The notes: a model not told the origin generated them from the letters alone. Numbered from the stretch's first letter, positions 37,771-46,696 are shown. The stretch is DNA of 64,000 nucleotides from Leifsonia sp. Root112D2 (GCF_001424905.1 NZ_LMCU01000001.1:2349480-2413479), one strand, 5' to 3'. Numbers and translations are program-made.

Positions 37771-39825
37771 TCAGGCGCCGTTGGCGCGGTAGAGCTGCAT
37801 GGAGGTGCCGGCGACGGAACGGGATGCGCCCGGCTCGCACGGCGTCGCATCCTCGTCGATCGGCACCTCGGTGGTGCTGTCCCACAGCAGCGTGTACGAC
37901 TGCACGCCCTCGTGCACGGGCAGCGAGACCGTCACGTCGTCCTCGACACCGTGCACGATGAGCAGAACCTGGTTGGAGGCCTCATGCTCAGGCGTGCTCG
38001 CCACGAGGTATTGCAGCGTGCGGTTCTCGGGGGAGTTCCAGTCCTCGTCATCCATCAGGTTGCCGCCGCCGTCGAACCAGTTCATGTGGCTGGCGTTCTC
38101 GATGACCTCGCCGGCCACCGCGTATCGGCTCGGTCGCAGGGCGGGGTTTTCCCGTCGAAGCTCAAGCAGCCGTCGCGTGGTGTTGCGCAGTTCGGTCTGC
38201 TCCCGGCCGAGAAGCCAGCTCATCCACGTGAGCTCGCTGTCGTGACAGTAAGCGTTGTTGTTGCCGCGTTGGCTGCGCCCGAACTCGTCACCGGCCGTGA
38301 TCATGGGCATGCCGGCCGACAAGAGCAGCGTCGCCATCAGGTTGCGCATGGCCTTGCGGCGTGTCTTCAGCACGCCTTCATCGGCGGTGGGGCCTTCGAC
38401 TCCGTGATTGAACGAGTGGTTGTTGTCGGTGCCGTCGCGGTTGTTCTCGCCGTTGCCCAGATTGTGTTTCGTGTCGTATGCGGCCAGGTCGGCCATGGTG
38501 AAGCCGTCGTGCGCCGTGATGAAGTTCACGGATGCGAGCGGTCCGCGTTCCGGCGAGAAGGTGTTCGAGGAGCCCGCCAGCCGGGTGGCGAAGCCGCCGA
38601 TGCCGGTGGGCGCGGCGCCGGTCGCGCGCGCCTGCGCGATATCCCCCAGCCAGAACGAGCGCACCCTGTCGCGGTAGCGGTCGTTCCACTCCGAGAAGCC
38701 GTCGGCGAAGTTGCCGGTCTGCCAGCCTCCGAGTCCCACGTCCCACGGTTCTGCGATGGTCTTCACGCCTGCCAGTTCGGGGTCGCTCAGAATGCCTGCG
38801 ATGAGCGGATGCTCGCGCGAGTACTCGGCGTTCTCACCCCTCGCCAGCGTGGTCGCCAGGTCGAAGCGGAAGCCGTCGATCTTCACCTCGTTGGCCCAGT
38901 AGCGCAGCGAGTCGAGAACCAGCCGTCTCGGAACGTCGTTTGAAAAGTCGAGGGTGTTGCCGCATCCGGTCGTATCGATGTACGCACCGGTGTCGTCCTG
39001 GCGGTAATACGTGGAGTTGTCGATGCCGCGCAGGCTCGAGCGCGGTCCGCCCAGGCCCTCCTCGGAGGTGTGGTTGTAGACCACATCGAGAATCACCTCG
39101 AGCCCGGCCTCGTGCAGCAGCTTGACCATGCCCTTGAACTCACGCAGCACGGCTTCCGGACCCGCAGCCTGGGCGCTGCGGGAGGCGTACGCGGCATGCG
39201 GGGCGAAGAAGGCGAGGGTGTTGTATCCCCAATAGTTGGTGAGCCCCTGCTGCACGAGACGCTGCTCGGACACGAAGGCGTGCACGGGCAGCAGCTCCAC
39301 GGCCGTAACACCGAGATCTTTCAGGTAGGCGATGGTGGACTCATGCGCGAGCCCCGCATAGGTTCCGCGCAGTTCTTCGGGCACGGCGGGGTTGAGCTTG
39401 CTGACGCCCTTGACATGCGCCTCGTAGATGACCGTCCGGTCGAGTGGGGTATGGGGCTTGGCGGAGTCGCCCCAGTCGAATCCGTCCTCGACCACCACCG
39501 AGATCCAGTCGCCCGAGCGGTTGCGCGTGAGGCCGCGGGTGTACGGGTCGAGCAGCAGCGTCTCGGAATTGAAGGAATTGCGGGGAGCCTTCGGCCCGGA
39601 GGCCCGAATCGAATATCGGCGGCCGGGGGAGAGCGTGCGGGAGCGGCCGGTCCACACATTGGCGTCGTCGCGGGTCATCGGAACGGTCTTGACCAGCCAA
39701 TTGGGGTCGTCATCGTCGAAGATGCAGATCTCCATGGCATCCGCATTCGCCGAGAACACGCGCAACTCGCCGCCGCGCTGGGTGAGCTTCACGCCGAGAT
39801 TCTTGAGGGGGTCGACGCTCGTCAT
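37771..39825 (-). CDS. glgX: Glycogen debranching enzyme GlgX
   Basis: 684 residues from ATG 39825; a longer in-frame reading covers the divergent desulfurase gene and is discarded. Isoamylase-type GH13: N-terminal CBM48 domain, nucleophile in DGFRFDLATTL (Asp near 321), acid/base in IAEPWDVGLGG (Glu near 358) and ITAHDGFTMADLAAYD. Removes alpha-1,6 branches left after phosphorolysis, complementing the nearby glgP. Leaderless -10 box TACTCT seven bases upstream, overlapping that of the divergent gene. Confidence 0.96.
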   Translation of the reverse strand: MTSVDPLKNLGVKLTQRGGELRVFSANADAMEICIFDDDDPNWLVKTVPMTRDDANVWTGRSRTLSPGRRYSIRASGPKAPRNSFNSETLLLDPYTRGLTRNRSGDWISVVVEDGFDWGDSAKPHTPLDRTVIYEAHVKGVSKLNPAVPEELRGTYAGLAHESTIAYLKDLGVTAVELLPVHAFVSEQRLVQQGLTNYWGYNTLAFFAPHAAYASRSAQAAGPEAVLREFKGMVKLLHEAGLEVILDVVYNHTSEEGLGGPRSSLRGIDNSTYYRQDDTGAYIDTTGCGNTLDFSNDVPRRLVLDSLRYWANEVKIDGFRFDLATTLARGENAEYSREHPLIAGILSDPELAGVKTIAEPWDVGLGGWQTGNFADGFSEWNDRYRDRVRSFWLGDIAQARATGAAPTGIGGFATRLAGSSNTFSPERGPLASVNFITAHDGFTMADLAAYDTKHNLGNGENNRDGTDNNHSFNHGVEGPTADEGVLKTRRKAMRNLMATLLLSAGMPMITAGDEFGRSQRGNNNAYCHDSELTWMSWLLGREQTELRNTTRRLLELRRENPALRPSRYAVAGEVIENASHMNWFDGGGNLMDDEDWNSPENRTLQYLVASTPEHEASNQVLLIVHGVEDDVTVSLPVHEGVQSYTLLWDSTTEVPIDEDATPCEPGASRSVAGTSMQLYRANGA

Positions 39826-39831
39826 GCGATC

Positions 39832-39838
39832 TAGAGTA
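39832..39838. promoter_or_regulatory. Shared symmetric -10 element for glgX and the desulfurase gene
   Basis: The plus strand reads TAGAGT at 39832-39837, six bases before GTG 39844; the minus strand reads TACTCT at 39838-39833, seven bases before ATG 39825. The two hexamers overlap by five bases and the start codons are only 18 bases apart. Confidence 0.65.
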
Positions 39839-39843
39839 ATTGA

Positions 39844-41079
39844 GTGCAGGTCTATCTCGATCACGCAGCGACGACACCGATGCTGCCCGAGGCCATCGCG
39901 GCCTATGCCGAGGCGATGGCCGTGGTCGGCAACCCCTCCTCGATTCACAGCCAGGGGCAGCAGGCGAAGCGGATGCTCGAGGAGGCTCGCGAGAGCGTCG
40001 CGGCCTCGCTCGGCTGCGACCCCATCGAGGTGGTGTTCACCTCGGGCGGTACCGAGGCCATCAATCTCGCCATCAAGGGCCTGTACTGGGCGCGCAAGCC
40101 TCGCCCGCGCATCCTCGTTCCCGGCGGCGAGCATCACGCCACGATCGACACGGTCGAATGGCTCGTCGGTGCCGAGAACGCGGCGGCCGAATGGCTGCCG
40201 CTTGACGCCGAGGCGCGCATCCGTCTCGACGTGGCGAGGGCCGCGCTCGAGAACGACCCTGCCTCGATCGCTCTGCTCACCCTGCTGTGGGCCAACAACG
40301 AGGTGGGCACGATCCAGTCGGTCGCGTCGCTCGCCGCGCTCGCGGCCGAGCACGGGGTTCCGATGCACGTCGATGCGGTGGCCGCATATGGGCACCTCGC
40401 CATTGACTTCGCCGAACTGCGCGCCCACACCGGCAGCGGCACGGCCGGACTGGTCGCGCTGAGCGTCTCCGCGCATAAGATCGGCGGCCCCGTGGGCATC
40501 GGCGCGCTGGTACTCAGCCGACAGGCATCCGTCGTTCCGCTCGTGCACGGGGGCGGGCAGCAGCGTGACGTGCGTTCGGGAACGCAGGATCTCGCTGCCG
40601 CGGTGTCATTCGCGGTTGCCGCGCAGCACGCATCCGCTCGCCGCGTTCAGGAGTCGCACCGGCTCGCTCGGCTGCGCGATCGCCTGATCGCCGGAGTGCA
40701 CGCCGCGGTACCGGACGCCCGCCTCAGCGGCCCCGCGGTCCCTGAGGCTGCCGAGGGGCCTGCCGCCGAGCGCCTGCCGATGAACGCGCACTTCACCTTC
40801 CCCGGCGCACAGGGCGACTCGCTGCTGTTCCTGCTCGACGCATCCGGGGTCTCGGTGTCAACGGGGTCGGCCTGCCAGGCCGGCATACCCGAACCGTCAC
40901 ACGTGGTGCTGGCGATGGGTCGCAGCGAGGCGGATGCGCGCGGCGCCCTGCGCATCACCCTCGGCCACACCACCACCGACGCGGATGTCGATGCCTTCCT
41001 CGCGGCGCTGCCCGCCGCCTACGCGCAGGCCTCTCGCGCAGGACTCGCCGACCGCACAACCCGCCTCGGCGCCCGCTGA
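39844..41079 (+). CDS. Cysteine desulfurase (NifS/IscS-like)
   Basis: 411 residues from GTG 39844. PLP enzyme that takes sulfur from cysteine as a persulfide. YLDHAATTPMLPEAI at the N-terminus, GGEHHATIDT (stacking His), PLP lysine in SAHKIGGPVG (Lys212) and the sulfur-accepting cysteine in STGSACQAG (Cys344). No IscU or SufE gene nearby; the next larger gene is mnmA, whose tRNA thiolation needs such a donor, so supply to MnmA is the most likely role. This pairing is common in actinobacteria. Confidence 0.95.
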   Translation: MQVYLDHAATTPMLPEAIAAYAEAMAVVGNPSSIHSQGQQAKRMLEEARESVAASLGCDPIEVVFTSGGTEAINLAIKGLYWARKPRPRILVPGGEHHATIDTVEWLVGAENAAAEWLPLDAEARIRLDVARAALENDPASIALLTLLWANNEVGTIQSVASLAALAAEHGVPMHVDAVAAYGHLAIDFAELRAHTGSGTAGLVALSVSAHKIGGPVGIGALVLSRQASVVPLVHGGGQQRDVRSGTQDLAAAVSFAVAAQHASARRVQESHRLARLRDRLIAGVHAAVPDARLSGPAVPEAAEGPAAERLPMNAHFTFPGAQGDSLLFLLDASGVSVSTGSACQAGIPEPSHVVLAMGRSEADARGALRITLGHTTTDADVDAFLAALPAAYAQASRAGLADRTTRLGAR

Positions 41080-41103
41080 GCTTGGCTTGCGCGGGCGGCC
41101 TTT

Positions 41104-41129
41104 CACCTGTAATGTAAAACTTACAGGTG
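41104..41129. promoter_or_regulatory. Inverted-repeat operator upstream of the ArsR-like gene
   Basis: CACCTGTAA (41104-41112) and TTACAGGTG (41121-41129) are a perfect 9-bp inverted repeat with an eight-base spacer, 25 bases before the regulator's ATG. Position and symmetry suggest autoregulation by the encoded winged-helix protein. Confidence 0.75.
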
Positions 41130-41153
41130 CAAGATGAAAGTCGAAGGAGTGCA

Positions 41154-41459
41154 ATGAACGCGACACAGCTCATTGCGCGCCTCGCGGCTATCGCCAACCC
41201 GCATCGCTTCCGCATCATCGCCACGCTGGCCGGCGAGACGCTGCACGTCAGCGAACTCGCACGGCGGCTCGGCATGTCGCGGGCGCTGCTGTACATGCAT
41301 CTGCAACGGCTGGAGGAGGAGGGCTACGTGAGCGGTCATCTCGAGCTCTCCGACGACGGCAAGGCCATGAAGTACTTCGAGGTCGTCGATTTCGACCTCA
41401 CCCTTGACGTGCCCGCGATAGTCGCGGCCGTCGCATCCGACACAGAAAGTGGGCAGTGA
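41154..41459 (+). CDS. Winged-helix regulator (ArsR-like)
   Basis: 101 residues from ATG 41154 with GAAGGAG upstream. HTH: FRIIATLAGETLHVSELARR...MSRALLYMHLQRLEEEGYVSG. It lacks ArsR metal-binding cysteines (no Cys at all), so the signal is not a metal bound in the usual ELCVCDL box. Followed one base after its stop by a small membrane protein, forming a two-gene operon; the operator at 41104-41129 lies upstream. Confidence 0.88.
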   Translation: MNATQLIARLAAIANPHRFRIIATLAGETLHVSELARRLGMSRALLYMHLQRLEEEGYVSGHLELSDDGKAMKYFEVVDFDLTLDVPAIVAAVASDTESGQ

Positions 41460-41460
41460 C

Positions 41461-41697
41461 ATGCAGTGGTGGGGTTTTATTTGGGTCCTCGTGCCCGTCG
41501 CCGGCATCGTGGGCTGGGCAATCAGGGAGAACGCGAAATACCGGGCCCAGGGCCGTTCTGCCGACTTGGCAGGAACATCCGAACTGAAGTCCGTCGTCGA
41601 GCAGAACACGGCCGTCAACAAGCAGTTGCTCGAGAAGCTCGACAGCCTCGAGGGCCGGCTCGCCAGCGTGGAGAAGACGCTGAACGACATCCCGTAG
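41461..41697 (+). CDS. Small membrane protein with C-terminal coiled coil
   Basis: 78 residues from ATG 41461 (a GTG at 41449 is in frame and overlaps the upstream gene). One membrane segment MQWWGFIWVLVPVAGIVGWAI, then a cytoplasmic part ending in a short coiled coil (LLEKLDSLEGRLASVEKTL). It resembles the small membrane partners found with ArsR/PadR-like regulators in Gram-positives; function unknown. Ends 24 bases before mnmA. Confidence 0.78.
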   Translation: MQWWGFIWVLVPVAGIVGWAIRENAKYRAQGRSADLAGTSELKSVVEQNTAVNKQLLEKLDSLEGRLASVEKTLNDIP

Positions 41698-41709
41698 TGC
41701 GTGCGCGTT

Positions 41710-41715
41710 TACACT
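41710..41715 (+). promoter_or_regulatory. -10 box, leaderless mnmA
   Basis: TACACT followed by six bases and GTG 41722. Confidence 0.55.
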
Positions 41716-41721
41716 TGACCG

Positions 41722-42825
41722 GTGAAGGTTTTAGCGGCGATGAGTGGGGGAGTCGACTCCGCGGTGGCGGCGGCGCGCGCCGTCGAAGCGGGTCACGACG
41801 TGGTTGGTGTGCACTTGGCGCTCAGCAGGATGCCGGGAACGTTGCGCACCGGCAGTCGCGGCTGTTGCACCATCGAAGACTCCATGGATGCCCAGCGTGC
41901 CGCCAACCTCATCGGCATCCCGTACTACGTGTGGGACTTCTCCGAGCGCTTCAAGCTCGACGTCGTCGACGACTTCATCGCCGAATACTCGGCCGGCCGC
42001 ACGCCCAACCCCTGCATGCGCTGCAACGAGAAGATCAAGTTCGCCGCGCTGCTGGAGAAGGCGCTCGACCTGGGCTTCGATGCCGTCTGCACCGGCCACT
42101 ACGCGAGCATCGTGACGGATGCCGACGGCAACCGTGAACTGCACCGCGCGAGCGCGTGGGCCAAAGACCAGTCCTATGTGCTCGGCGTGCTCACGGCCGA
42201 GCAGATCGCCCACTCGATGTTCCCGCTCGGTGCCACCCCGTCCAAGGCCGAGGTGCGCGCCGAGGCCGCCGAGCGCGGCTTCAGCGTGGCGAGCAAGCCC
42301 GATTCGCACGACATCTGCTTCATTCCGGATGGCGACACCCGCGGCTGGCTCGCCGAGCGCGTCGGAGCCGAGACCGGAGACATCCTGGACCGTACGGGAA
42401 ACAAGATCGGCGAGCACGAGGGCGCGCACGCGTTCACTGTCGGCCAGCGTCGCGGCCTGCAGATCGGCATGCCCGCCGATGACGGCAAGCCCCGTTTCGT
42501 GCTCGAGGTGCGCCCGGTGACGAACACCGTGGTCGTCGGCCCCAAGGAAGCACTCGACATCGCGCAGATCGCTGGCTCGCGCTTTACCTGGGCAGGGCAG
42601 GCGCCCGAGCATCCGGATGTGGCCTTCGACTGCGAGGTGCAGATTCGCGCCCATGCAGACCCTGTTCCTGCCGTTGCCGTCGTCGAGAACGGCGAGCTGG
42701 TGATCACCCCGACGACGCCGCTCAACGGTGTCGCGCCCGGCCAGACAGCCGTCATCTACATCGGCACGCGCGTGCTGGGCCAGACCACTATCGATCGCAC
42801 GATCAGCGCGGTTCCCGTCGGCTGA
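41722..42825 (+). CDS. mnmA: tRNA-specific 2-thiouridylase
   Basis: 367 residues. Thiolates U34 of Lys, Glu and Gln tRNAs. PP-loop SGGVDSAVAA (residues 8-17), first catalytic cysteine in NPCMRCNEKIKF (Cys98) and second in HDICFIPDGD (Cys199), both present. Sulfur probably comes from the desulfurase encoded 640 bases upstream. Leaderless start. Followed by ligA with its own promoter. Confidence 0.97.
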   Translation: MKVLAAMSGGVDSAVAAARAVEAGHDVVGVHLALSRMPGTLRTGSRGCCTIEDSMDAQRAANLIGIPYYVWDFSERFKLDVVDDFIAEYSAGRTPNPCMRCNEKIKFAALLEKALDLGFDAVCTGHYASIVTDADGNRELHRASAWAKDQSYVLGVLTAEQIAHSMFPLGATPSKAEVRAEAAERGFSVASKPDSHDICFIPDGDTRGWLAERVGAETGDILDRTGNKIGEHEGAHAFTVGQRRGLQIGMPADDGKPRFVLEVRPVTNTVVVGPKEALDIAQIAGSRFTWAGQAPEHPDVAFDCEVQIRAHADPVPAVAVVENGELVITPTTPLNGVAPGQTAVIYIGTRVLGQTTIDRTISAVPVG

Positions 42826-42854
42826 AAAGCCGCGTGAATGTCGGCGGCTCTGCC

Positions 42855-42860
42855 TATGCT
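42855..42860 (+). promoter_or_regulatory. -10 box, leaderless ligA
   Basis: TATGCT followed by six bases and GTG 42867; this also decides the ligA start. Confidence 0.6.
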
Positions 42861-42866
42861 TGGTGC

Positions 42867-45161
42867 GTGGCGAATGAGACGGCAACCGAAGAACTGAGTC
42901 TCGAGCAGGCGGCCGGGCAGGCAGGCGAGCTCACCGAGCGCATCCTCGCGGCGCGTGACGCCTACTACGACCGAGATGCAGCGATCTACTCCGACCAGGA
43001 GTACGACGGCTTCATTCATCGGCTCGAAGAACTCGAGCGGCTCTTCCCCGAACTGCAGAGTCAGGACAGTCCCACCCAGACCGTCGGCGGTCGGGCCGAG
43101 ACGACGCTGTTCGACCCCGTCACGCACGCCGAGCGCATGCTCAGTCTCGACAACGTCTTCTCCATTGAGGAGTTCGAGGCGTGGGCGGCCAAGACCGAGC
43201 GCGATTCGAATCGGCACGTCGACTATCTCTGCGAACTGAAGATCGACGGTCTGGCCATCAACCTGCGTTACGAGAGCGGAGTTCTTGTCAGCGCCGCGAC
43301 CCGTGGCGATGGTGTGGTCGGCGAAGACGTGACCGACAACATCCGCTCCGTGAAGTCGATTCCGACCCGGCTGAAGGGCACCGGGCATCCGTCGATCGTC
43401 GAGGTGCGCGGCGAGGTCTTTTTCGAGGTCGAGACCTTCCGTAGGCTCAACGCCATGCAGGCCGAGGAAGGCGAGCGTATTTTTGCCAACCCCCGCAATG
43501 CCGCGTCGGGAAGCCTGCGACAGGTTCGCGAGAACAAGAGCCAGGCGCAACTCGACCGCATGTACCGCAGGCTCGAGGGGCTGTCGATGCTCGTGCACGG
43601 CATCGGTGCCTGGGCCAACCCACCGGTGGCGAGCCAGTCGGGCACGTACGAACTGCTCAAGACCTGGGGGCTGCCCACCTCGACGCATTATCGCGTCGTC
43701 GATTCCGCACGCAAGGCATCCGAGTTCATCGAATACTTCGGCGAGCATCGCGGCAGCGTCGAGCACGAGATCGACGGAATCGTCGTCAAGGTCGATGAGC
43801 TCGAGCTGCACGATGAGCTCGGCGCCACCAGCCGCGCGCCGCGCTGGGCAATTGCCTATAAGTACCCGCCGGAACAAGTGAACACGAAGCTGCTCGACAT
43901 CGTCGTGAGCGTGGGGCGCACCGGGCGTGCCACGCCGTTCGCCGTCATGGAGAAGGTGCGGGTGGCCGGCAGTGAGGTGCGTCAGGCCACGTTGCACAAC
44001 CAGGATGTGGTCAAGGCGAAGGGCGTGCTCATCGGCGACACCGTCGTGCTGCGCAAGGCCGGCGACGTGATTCCCGAGGTGCTCGGGCCGGTGGTGGAGT
44101 TGCGCGACGGCAGCGAGCGCGAGTTCGTGATGCCCGCAAACTGTCCGGAGTGTGGCACGCCGCTGAAGCCCGCGAAAGAGGGAGACATCGACCTGCGCTG
44201 CCCGAATGCGAAGAGCTGCCCCGCCCAGGTTCGCGGTCGCGTCGAACACATCGGCTCGCGCGGTGCGCTCGATATCGAGGCGCTCGGTGAGGTGTCAGCG
44301 GCGGCACTGACGCAGCCGCTCGTGCCCGAGGTGCCGCCGCTGGTGACCGAGGCCGGGTTGTTCGCCCTCACTATCGACGATCTCGTGGGCATCGAGGTGA
44401 TCGTCAAGGACGCTGAGACGGGTCTTGAGCGGCTTGACGATGACGGCGAGGCCCGTCGGCGTGCGCCGTTCCAGCGGGTGACGCTCGAGTATCCACCGGA
44501 GGCCGACGGCCTCGATGCCGCGCAACGCCGCAAAGCGGGGCTCAGAAAGAACGTTCGCGTTGTGCACCCTTCGGCGCAGGCGGAGACCCTGCTGCGAGAA
44601 CTCGAACTCGCCAAGACCAAGCCTCTCGCGCGTATTCTCGTCGCGCTCAACATTCGCCACGTCGGGCCCGTTGCCGCTCGAGCCCTGGCCAGCTATTTCG
44701 GCTCGCTCGACGCCATCCGTGCCGCGAGCCGTGAGCAGCTCGCCGAGGTCGATGGAGTCGGCGGCATCATTGCCGACGCCCTCATCGACTGGTTCACCGT
44801 GGACTGGCATCTCGAGATCGTGGACCGCTGGACGGCGGCCGGCGTGCAGTTCGCGACCCCGGGGCATCCGGGGCCGGGCGCTGCGGCTGCCGCAGGCGGC
44901 GTGCTGGCCGGGCTCACCGTTGTCGCCACAGGGTCTCTCGAAGGTTTCACCCGTGAGGGCGCACAGGAGGCGATAGTGGCTGCCGGAGGAAAGGCCGCAT
45001 CGAGCGTCTCGAAGAACACCGATTTCGTCGCCGCCGGTCCCGGCGCCGGTTCCAAGCTCGCCAAGGCCGAGCAGCTCGGTATTCCGCTGCTCGATGCAGA
45101 CGGATTCCGCCGACTTCTCGAAGGGGGTCCCGACGCCGTGCGCGACACGAAACCCCGGTGA
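42867..45161 (+). CDS. ligA: NAD+-dependent DNA ligase
   Basis: 764 residues from GTG 42867, about 90 longer than E. coli LigA. Ia and adenylation domains with the AMP-binding lysine in CELKIDGLAIN (Lys125); OB fold; zinc finger CPECGTPLKPAKEGDIDLRC...C; HhH domain; C-terminal BRCT (GGVLAGLTVVATGSLEGF onward). Between GIEVIV and LLRELELAKTKPLAR, inside the HhH region, lies an insertion of about 61 residues (514-574), rich in charged residues, absent from E. coli-type enzymes. All catalytic residues are intact. Confidence 0.97.
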   Translation: MANETATEELSLEQAAGQAGELTERILAARDAYYDRDAAIYSDQEYDGFIHRLEELERLFPELQSQDSPTQTVGGRAETTLFDPVTHAERMLSLDNVFSIEEFEAWAAKTERDSNRHVDYLCELKIDGLAINLRYESGVLVSAATRGDGVVGEDVTDNIRSVKSIPTRLKGTGHPSIVEVRGEVFFEVETFRRLNAMQAEEGERIFANPRNAASGSLRQVRENKSQAQLDRMYRRLEGLSMLVHGIGAWANPPVASQSGTYELLKTWGLPTSTHYRVVDSARKASEFIEYFGEHRGSVEHEIDGIVVKVDELELHDELGATSRAPRWAIAYKYPPEQVNTKLLDIVVSVGRTGRATPFAVMEKVRVAGSEVRQATLHNQDVVKAKGVLIGDTVVLRKAGDVIPEVLGPVVELRDGSEREFVMPANCPECGTPLKPAKEGDIDLRCPNAKSCPAQVRGRVEHIGSRGALDIEALGEVSAAALTQPLVPEVPPLVTEAGLFALTIDDLVGIEVIVKDAETGLERLDDDGEARRRAPFQRVTLEYPPEADGLDAAQRRKAGLRKNVRVVHPSAQAETLLRELELAKTKPLARILVALNIRHVGPVAARALASYFGSLDAIRAASREQLAEVDGVGGIIADALIDWFTVDWHLEIVDRWTAAGVQFATPGHPGPGAAAAAGGVLAGLTVVATGSLEGFTREGAQEAIVAAGGKAASSVSKNTDFVAAGPGAGSKLAKAEQLGIPLLDADGFRRLLEGGPDAVRDTKPR

Positions 45162-45211
45162 ACAGCGGTTTTCGTACCCCGAAGAGGGGGTGGAACGTCA
45201 TGAATATCCCT

Positions 45212-45238
45212 CGCTTTAGGGCGGTAGTATCTAAAGCG
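45212..45238. promoter_or_regulatory. Inverted repeat upstream of the DUF1023 gene
   Basis: CGCTTTAG (45212-45219) and CTAAAGCG (45231-45238), perfect, with an 11-base spacer that contains TAGTAT, a possible -10 box. Good geometry for a repressor covering the promoter of the next gene. Confidence 0.65.
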
Positions 45239-45303
45239 TGCACGCTCCTCGGAGCGGGCAGCGATAATGCACTGCTCGTCGCTCTCGGAGGGACTCGGTC
45301 GGA

Positions 45304-46626
45304 GTGCTGGTCGGCGTTGCGGCAATACTCGCAGTGACCTCCGTTTTAGGAGGCGTTGGCGAGGTCGGTGTCGTGCCCGGAACATCCGACATTCCGCACG
45401 CTGTGGCCATCTCGCTCGCTGATGCGCCGACCGCGGGCAGCGGCGATTCGGTCTTCGGCACCAAGACCATGCTCGGCATTCTCAGCCAACTCGACCCCGC
45501 ACGTATCTCGCAATACGTTCAGGGGCATTCGGATGCCGTCAGCACGCTGCTGGTGAATCCTCCGGCCGCCGCGAAGGTGGGGGCGGGATGGGCGGCGCTC
45601 GGCGCGCGCGAGAAAGACGCGCTCGTGAACGGCGCGCCCGGACTCATCGGAAACCTCGATGGTGTGCCGTTCTCCGTGCGCAACCGGGCCAACACGCTGG
45701 AGCTGAATCGCACGATCTCCGACATGGAGACGCAGCTCAAGGGCCACCTCGGCAAGGGGGTTCGGTTGCAGATGCAGCGCAGCCTTCAGACGCTGCGCAG
45801 CGTGCAGAAGGCCGCAACGACGCCCGCAGGTGGCGCCAGCCGGTCCCTGGTGATTCTCGATGTCAGTGGTGAGACGCGGGCCGCCATCGCCGTCGGCGAC
45901 CTCGCTACAGCGCGGTTCGTCAGCTATCTCGTTCCGGGCATGTACTTCTCGGTCGAAGAGCAGGTCGTCGATTGGGCGAAGACGGCCGACACCCTCTACG
46001 CCGAGCAGAAGCAGTGGCTGCGTCGCTCCTTCGGATGCCGGGCGTGCGCGGGAACGCCGGGCGTCGCGACGGTCGCCTGGATCGGCTACCAGACCCCGCA
46101 GTTGCTCAACGTGGGCGGTTTGCAGCTCGCAACCGAGGGGTCGGACTATCTCGAACACGCGCTCGACGGCATCCGGGCGCTGCGTAGCGGCGACGAGCCC
46201 TATGTCACGATTATGGCGCATTCCTACGGCTCAACGGCGGCGCTGATGGCGCTGGAGCGGCACACCGTGGCCGTCGACGCACTGGCGTTGCTCGGTTCTC
46301 CGGGCAGCGACGCGCAATCCGTCGCCGATCTGAATGTCGCGAACAACAACGTGTATGTCGGCCAGGCGGGGTTCGATCCGGTCGTGCACACGGCCTTCTT
46401 TGGCAGCGACCCGGGATCGGCCTCCTACGGCGCCATTCCGATGGGCGTCAACGGCACGATTGACCCCTTCGGCGGCGGCGAGCTCGGCGCGTCCACGGGG
46501 CACAACGGCTATTTCGAGGCAGGCAGCGAATCGATGCGCAATCTTGCCCTGATCGGCATCGGGCAGGGCTCACTCGTGGCCTCCGGTACCGACACCACCA
46601 CGCAATTGGCCGACGGCAAACGCTAG
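45304..46626 (+). CDS. Exported alpha/beta hydrolase, DUF1023 family
   Basis: 440 residues from GTG 45304. The C-terminal two thirds is the DUF1023 domain: VAWIGYQTPQLLNVGG, nucleophile elbow in MAHSYGSTAALMA (Ser near 307) and GHNGYFEAGS (His). A helical domain (70-190) precedes it. The N-terminus VLVGVAAILAVTSVLGG looks like the hydrophobic core of a signal peptide without its positive charges; in the same frame the upstream codons give TARRSRRDSVG, an ideal n-region, but no start codon is available there (a stop lies at 45265). A start error, an unusual start codon or a frameshift is possible. Confidence 0.82.
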   Translation: MLVGVAAILAVTSVLGGVGEVGVVPGTSDIPHAVAISLADAPTAGSGDSVFGTKTMLGILSQLDPARISQYVQGHSDAVSTLLVNPPAAAKVGAGWAALGAREKDALVNGAPGLIGNLDGVPFSVRNRANTLELNRTISDMETQLKGHLGKGVRLQMQRSLQTLRSVQKAATTPAGGASRSLVILDVSGETRAAIAVGDLATARFVSYLVPGMYFSVEEQVVDWAKTADTLYAEQKQWLRRSFGCRACAGTPGVATVAWIGYQTPQLLNVGGLQLATEGSDYLEHALDGIRALRSGDEPYVTIMAHSYGSTAALMALERHTVAVDALALLGSPGSDAQSVADLNVANNNVYVGQAGFDPVVHTAFFGSDPGSASYGAIPMGVNGTIDPFGGGELGASTGHNGYFEAGSESMRNLALIGIGQGSLVASGTDTTTQLADGKR

Positions 46627-46663
46627 CGCGGCCAGCGGTGCGCATCACGCGAATAGAATTGAA

Positions 46664-46669
46664 GGCATC
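46664..46669 (+). promoter_or_regulatory. -10 box of the gatCAB operon
   Basis: TAGAAT, 27 bases before the gatC ATG; unlike many genes here gatC has a leader and a GGAGA ribosome binding site. Confidence 0.5.
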
Positions 46670-46696
46670 CACCCTCGCACTACACGACGGAGAAGC

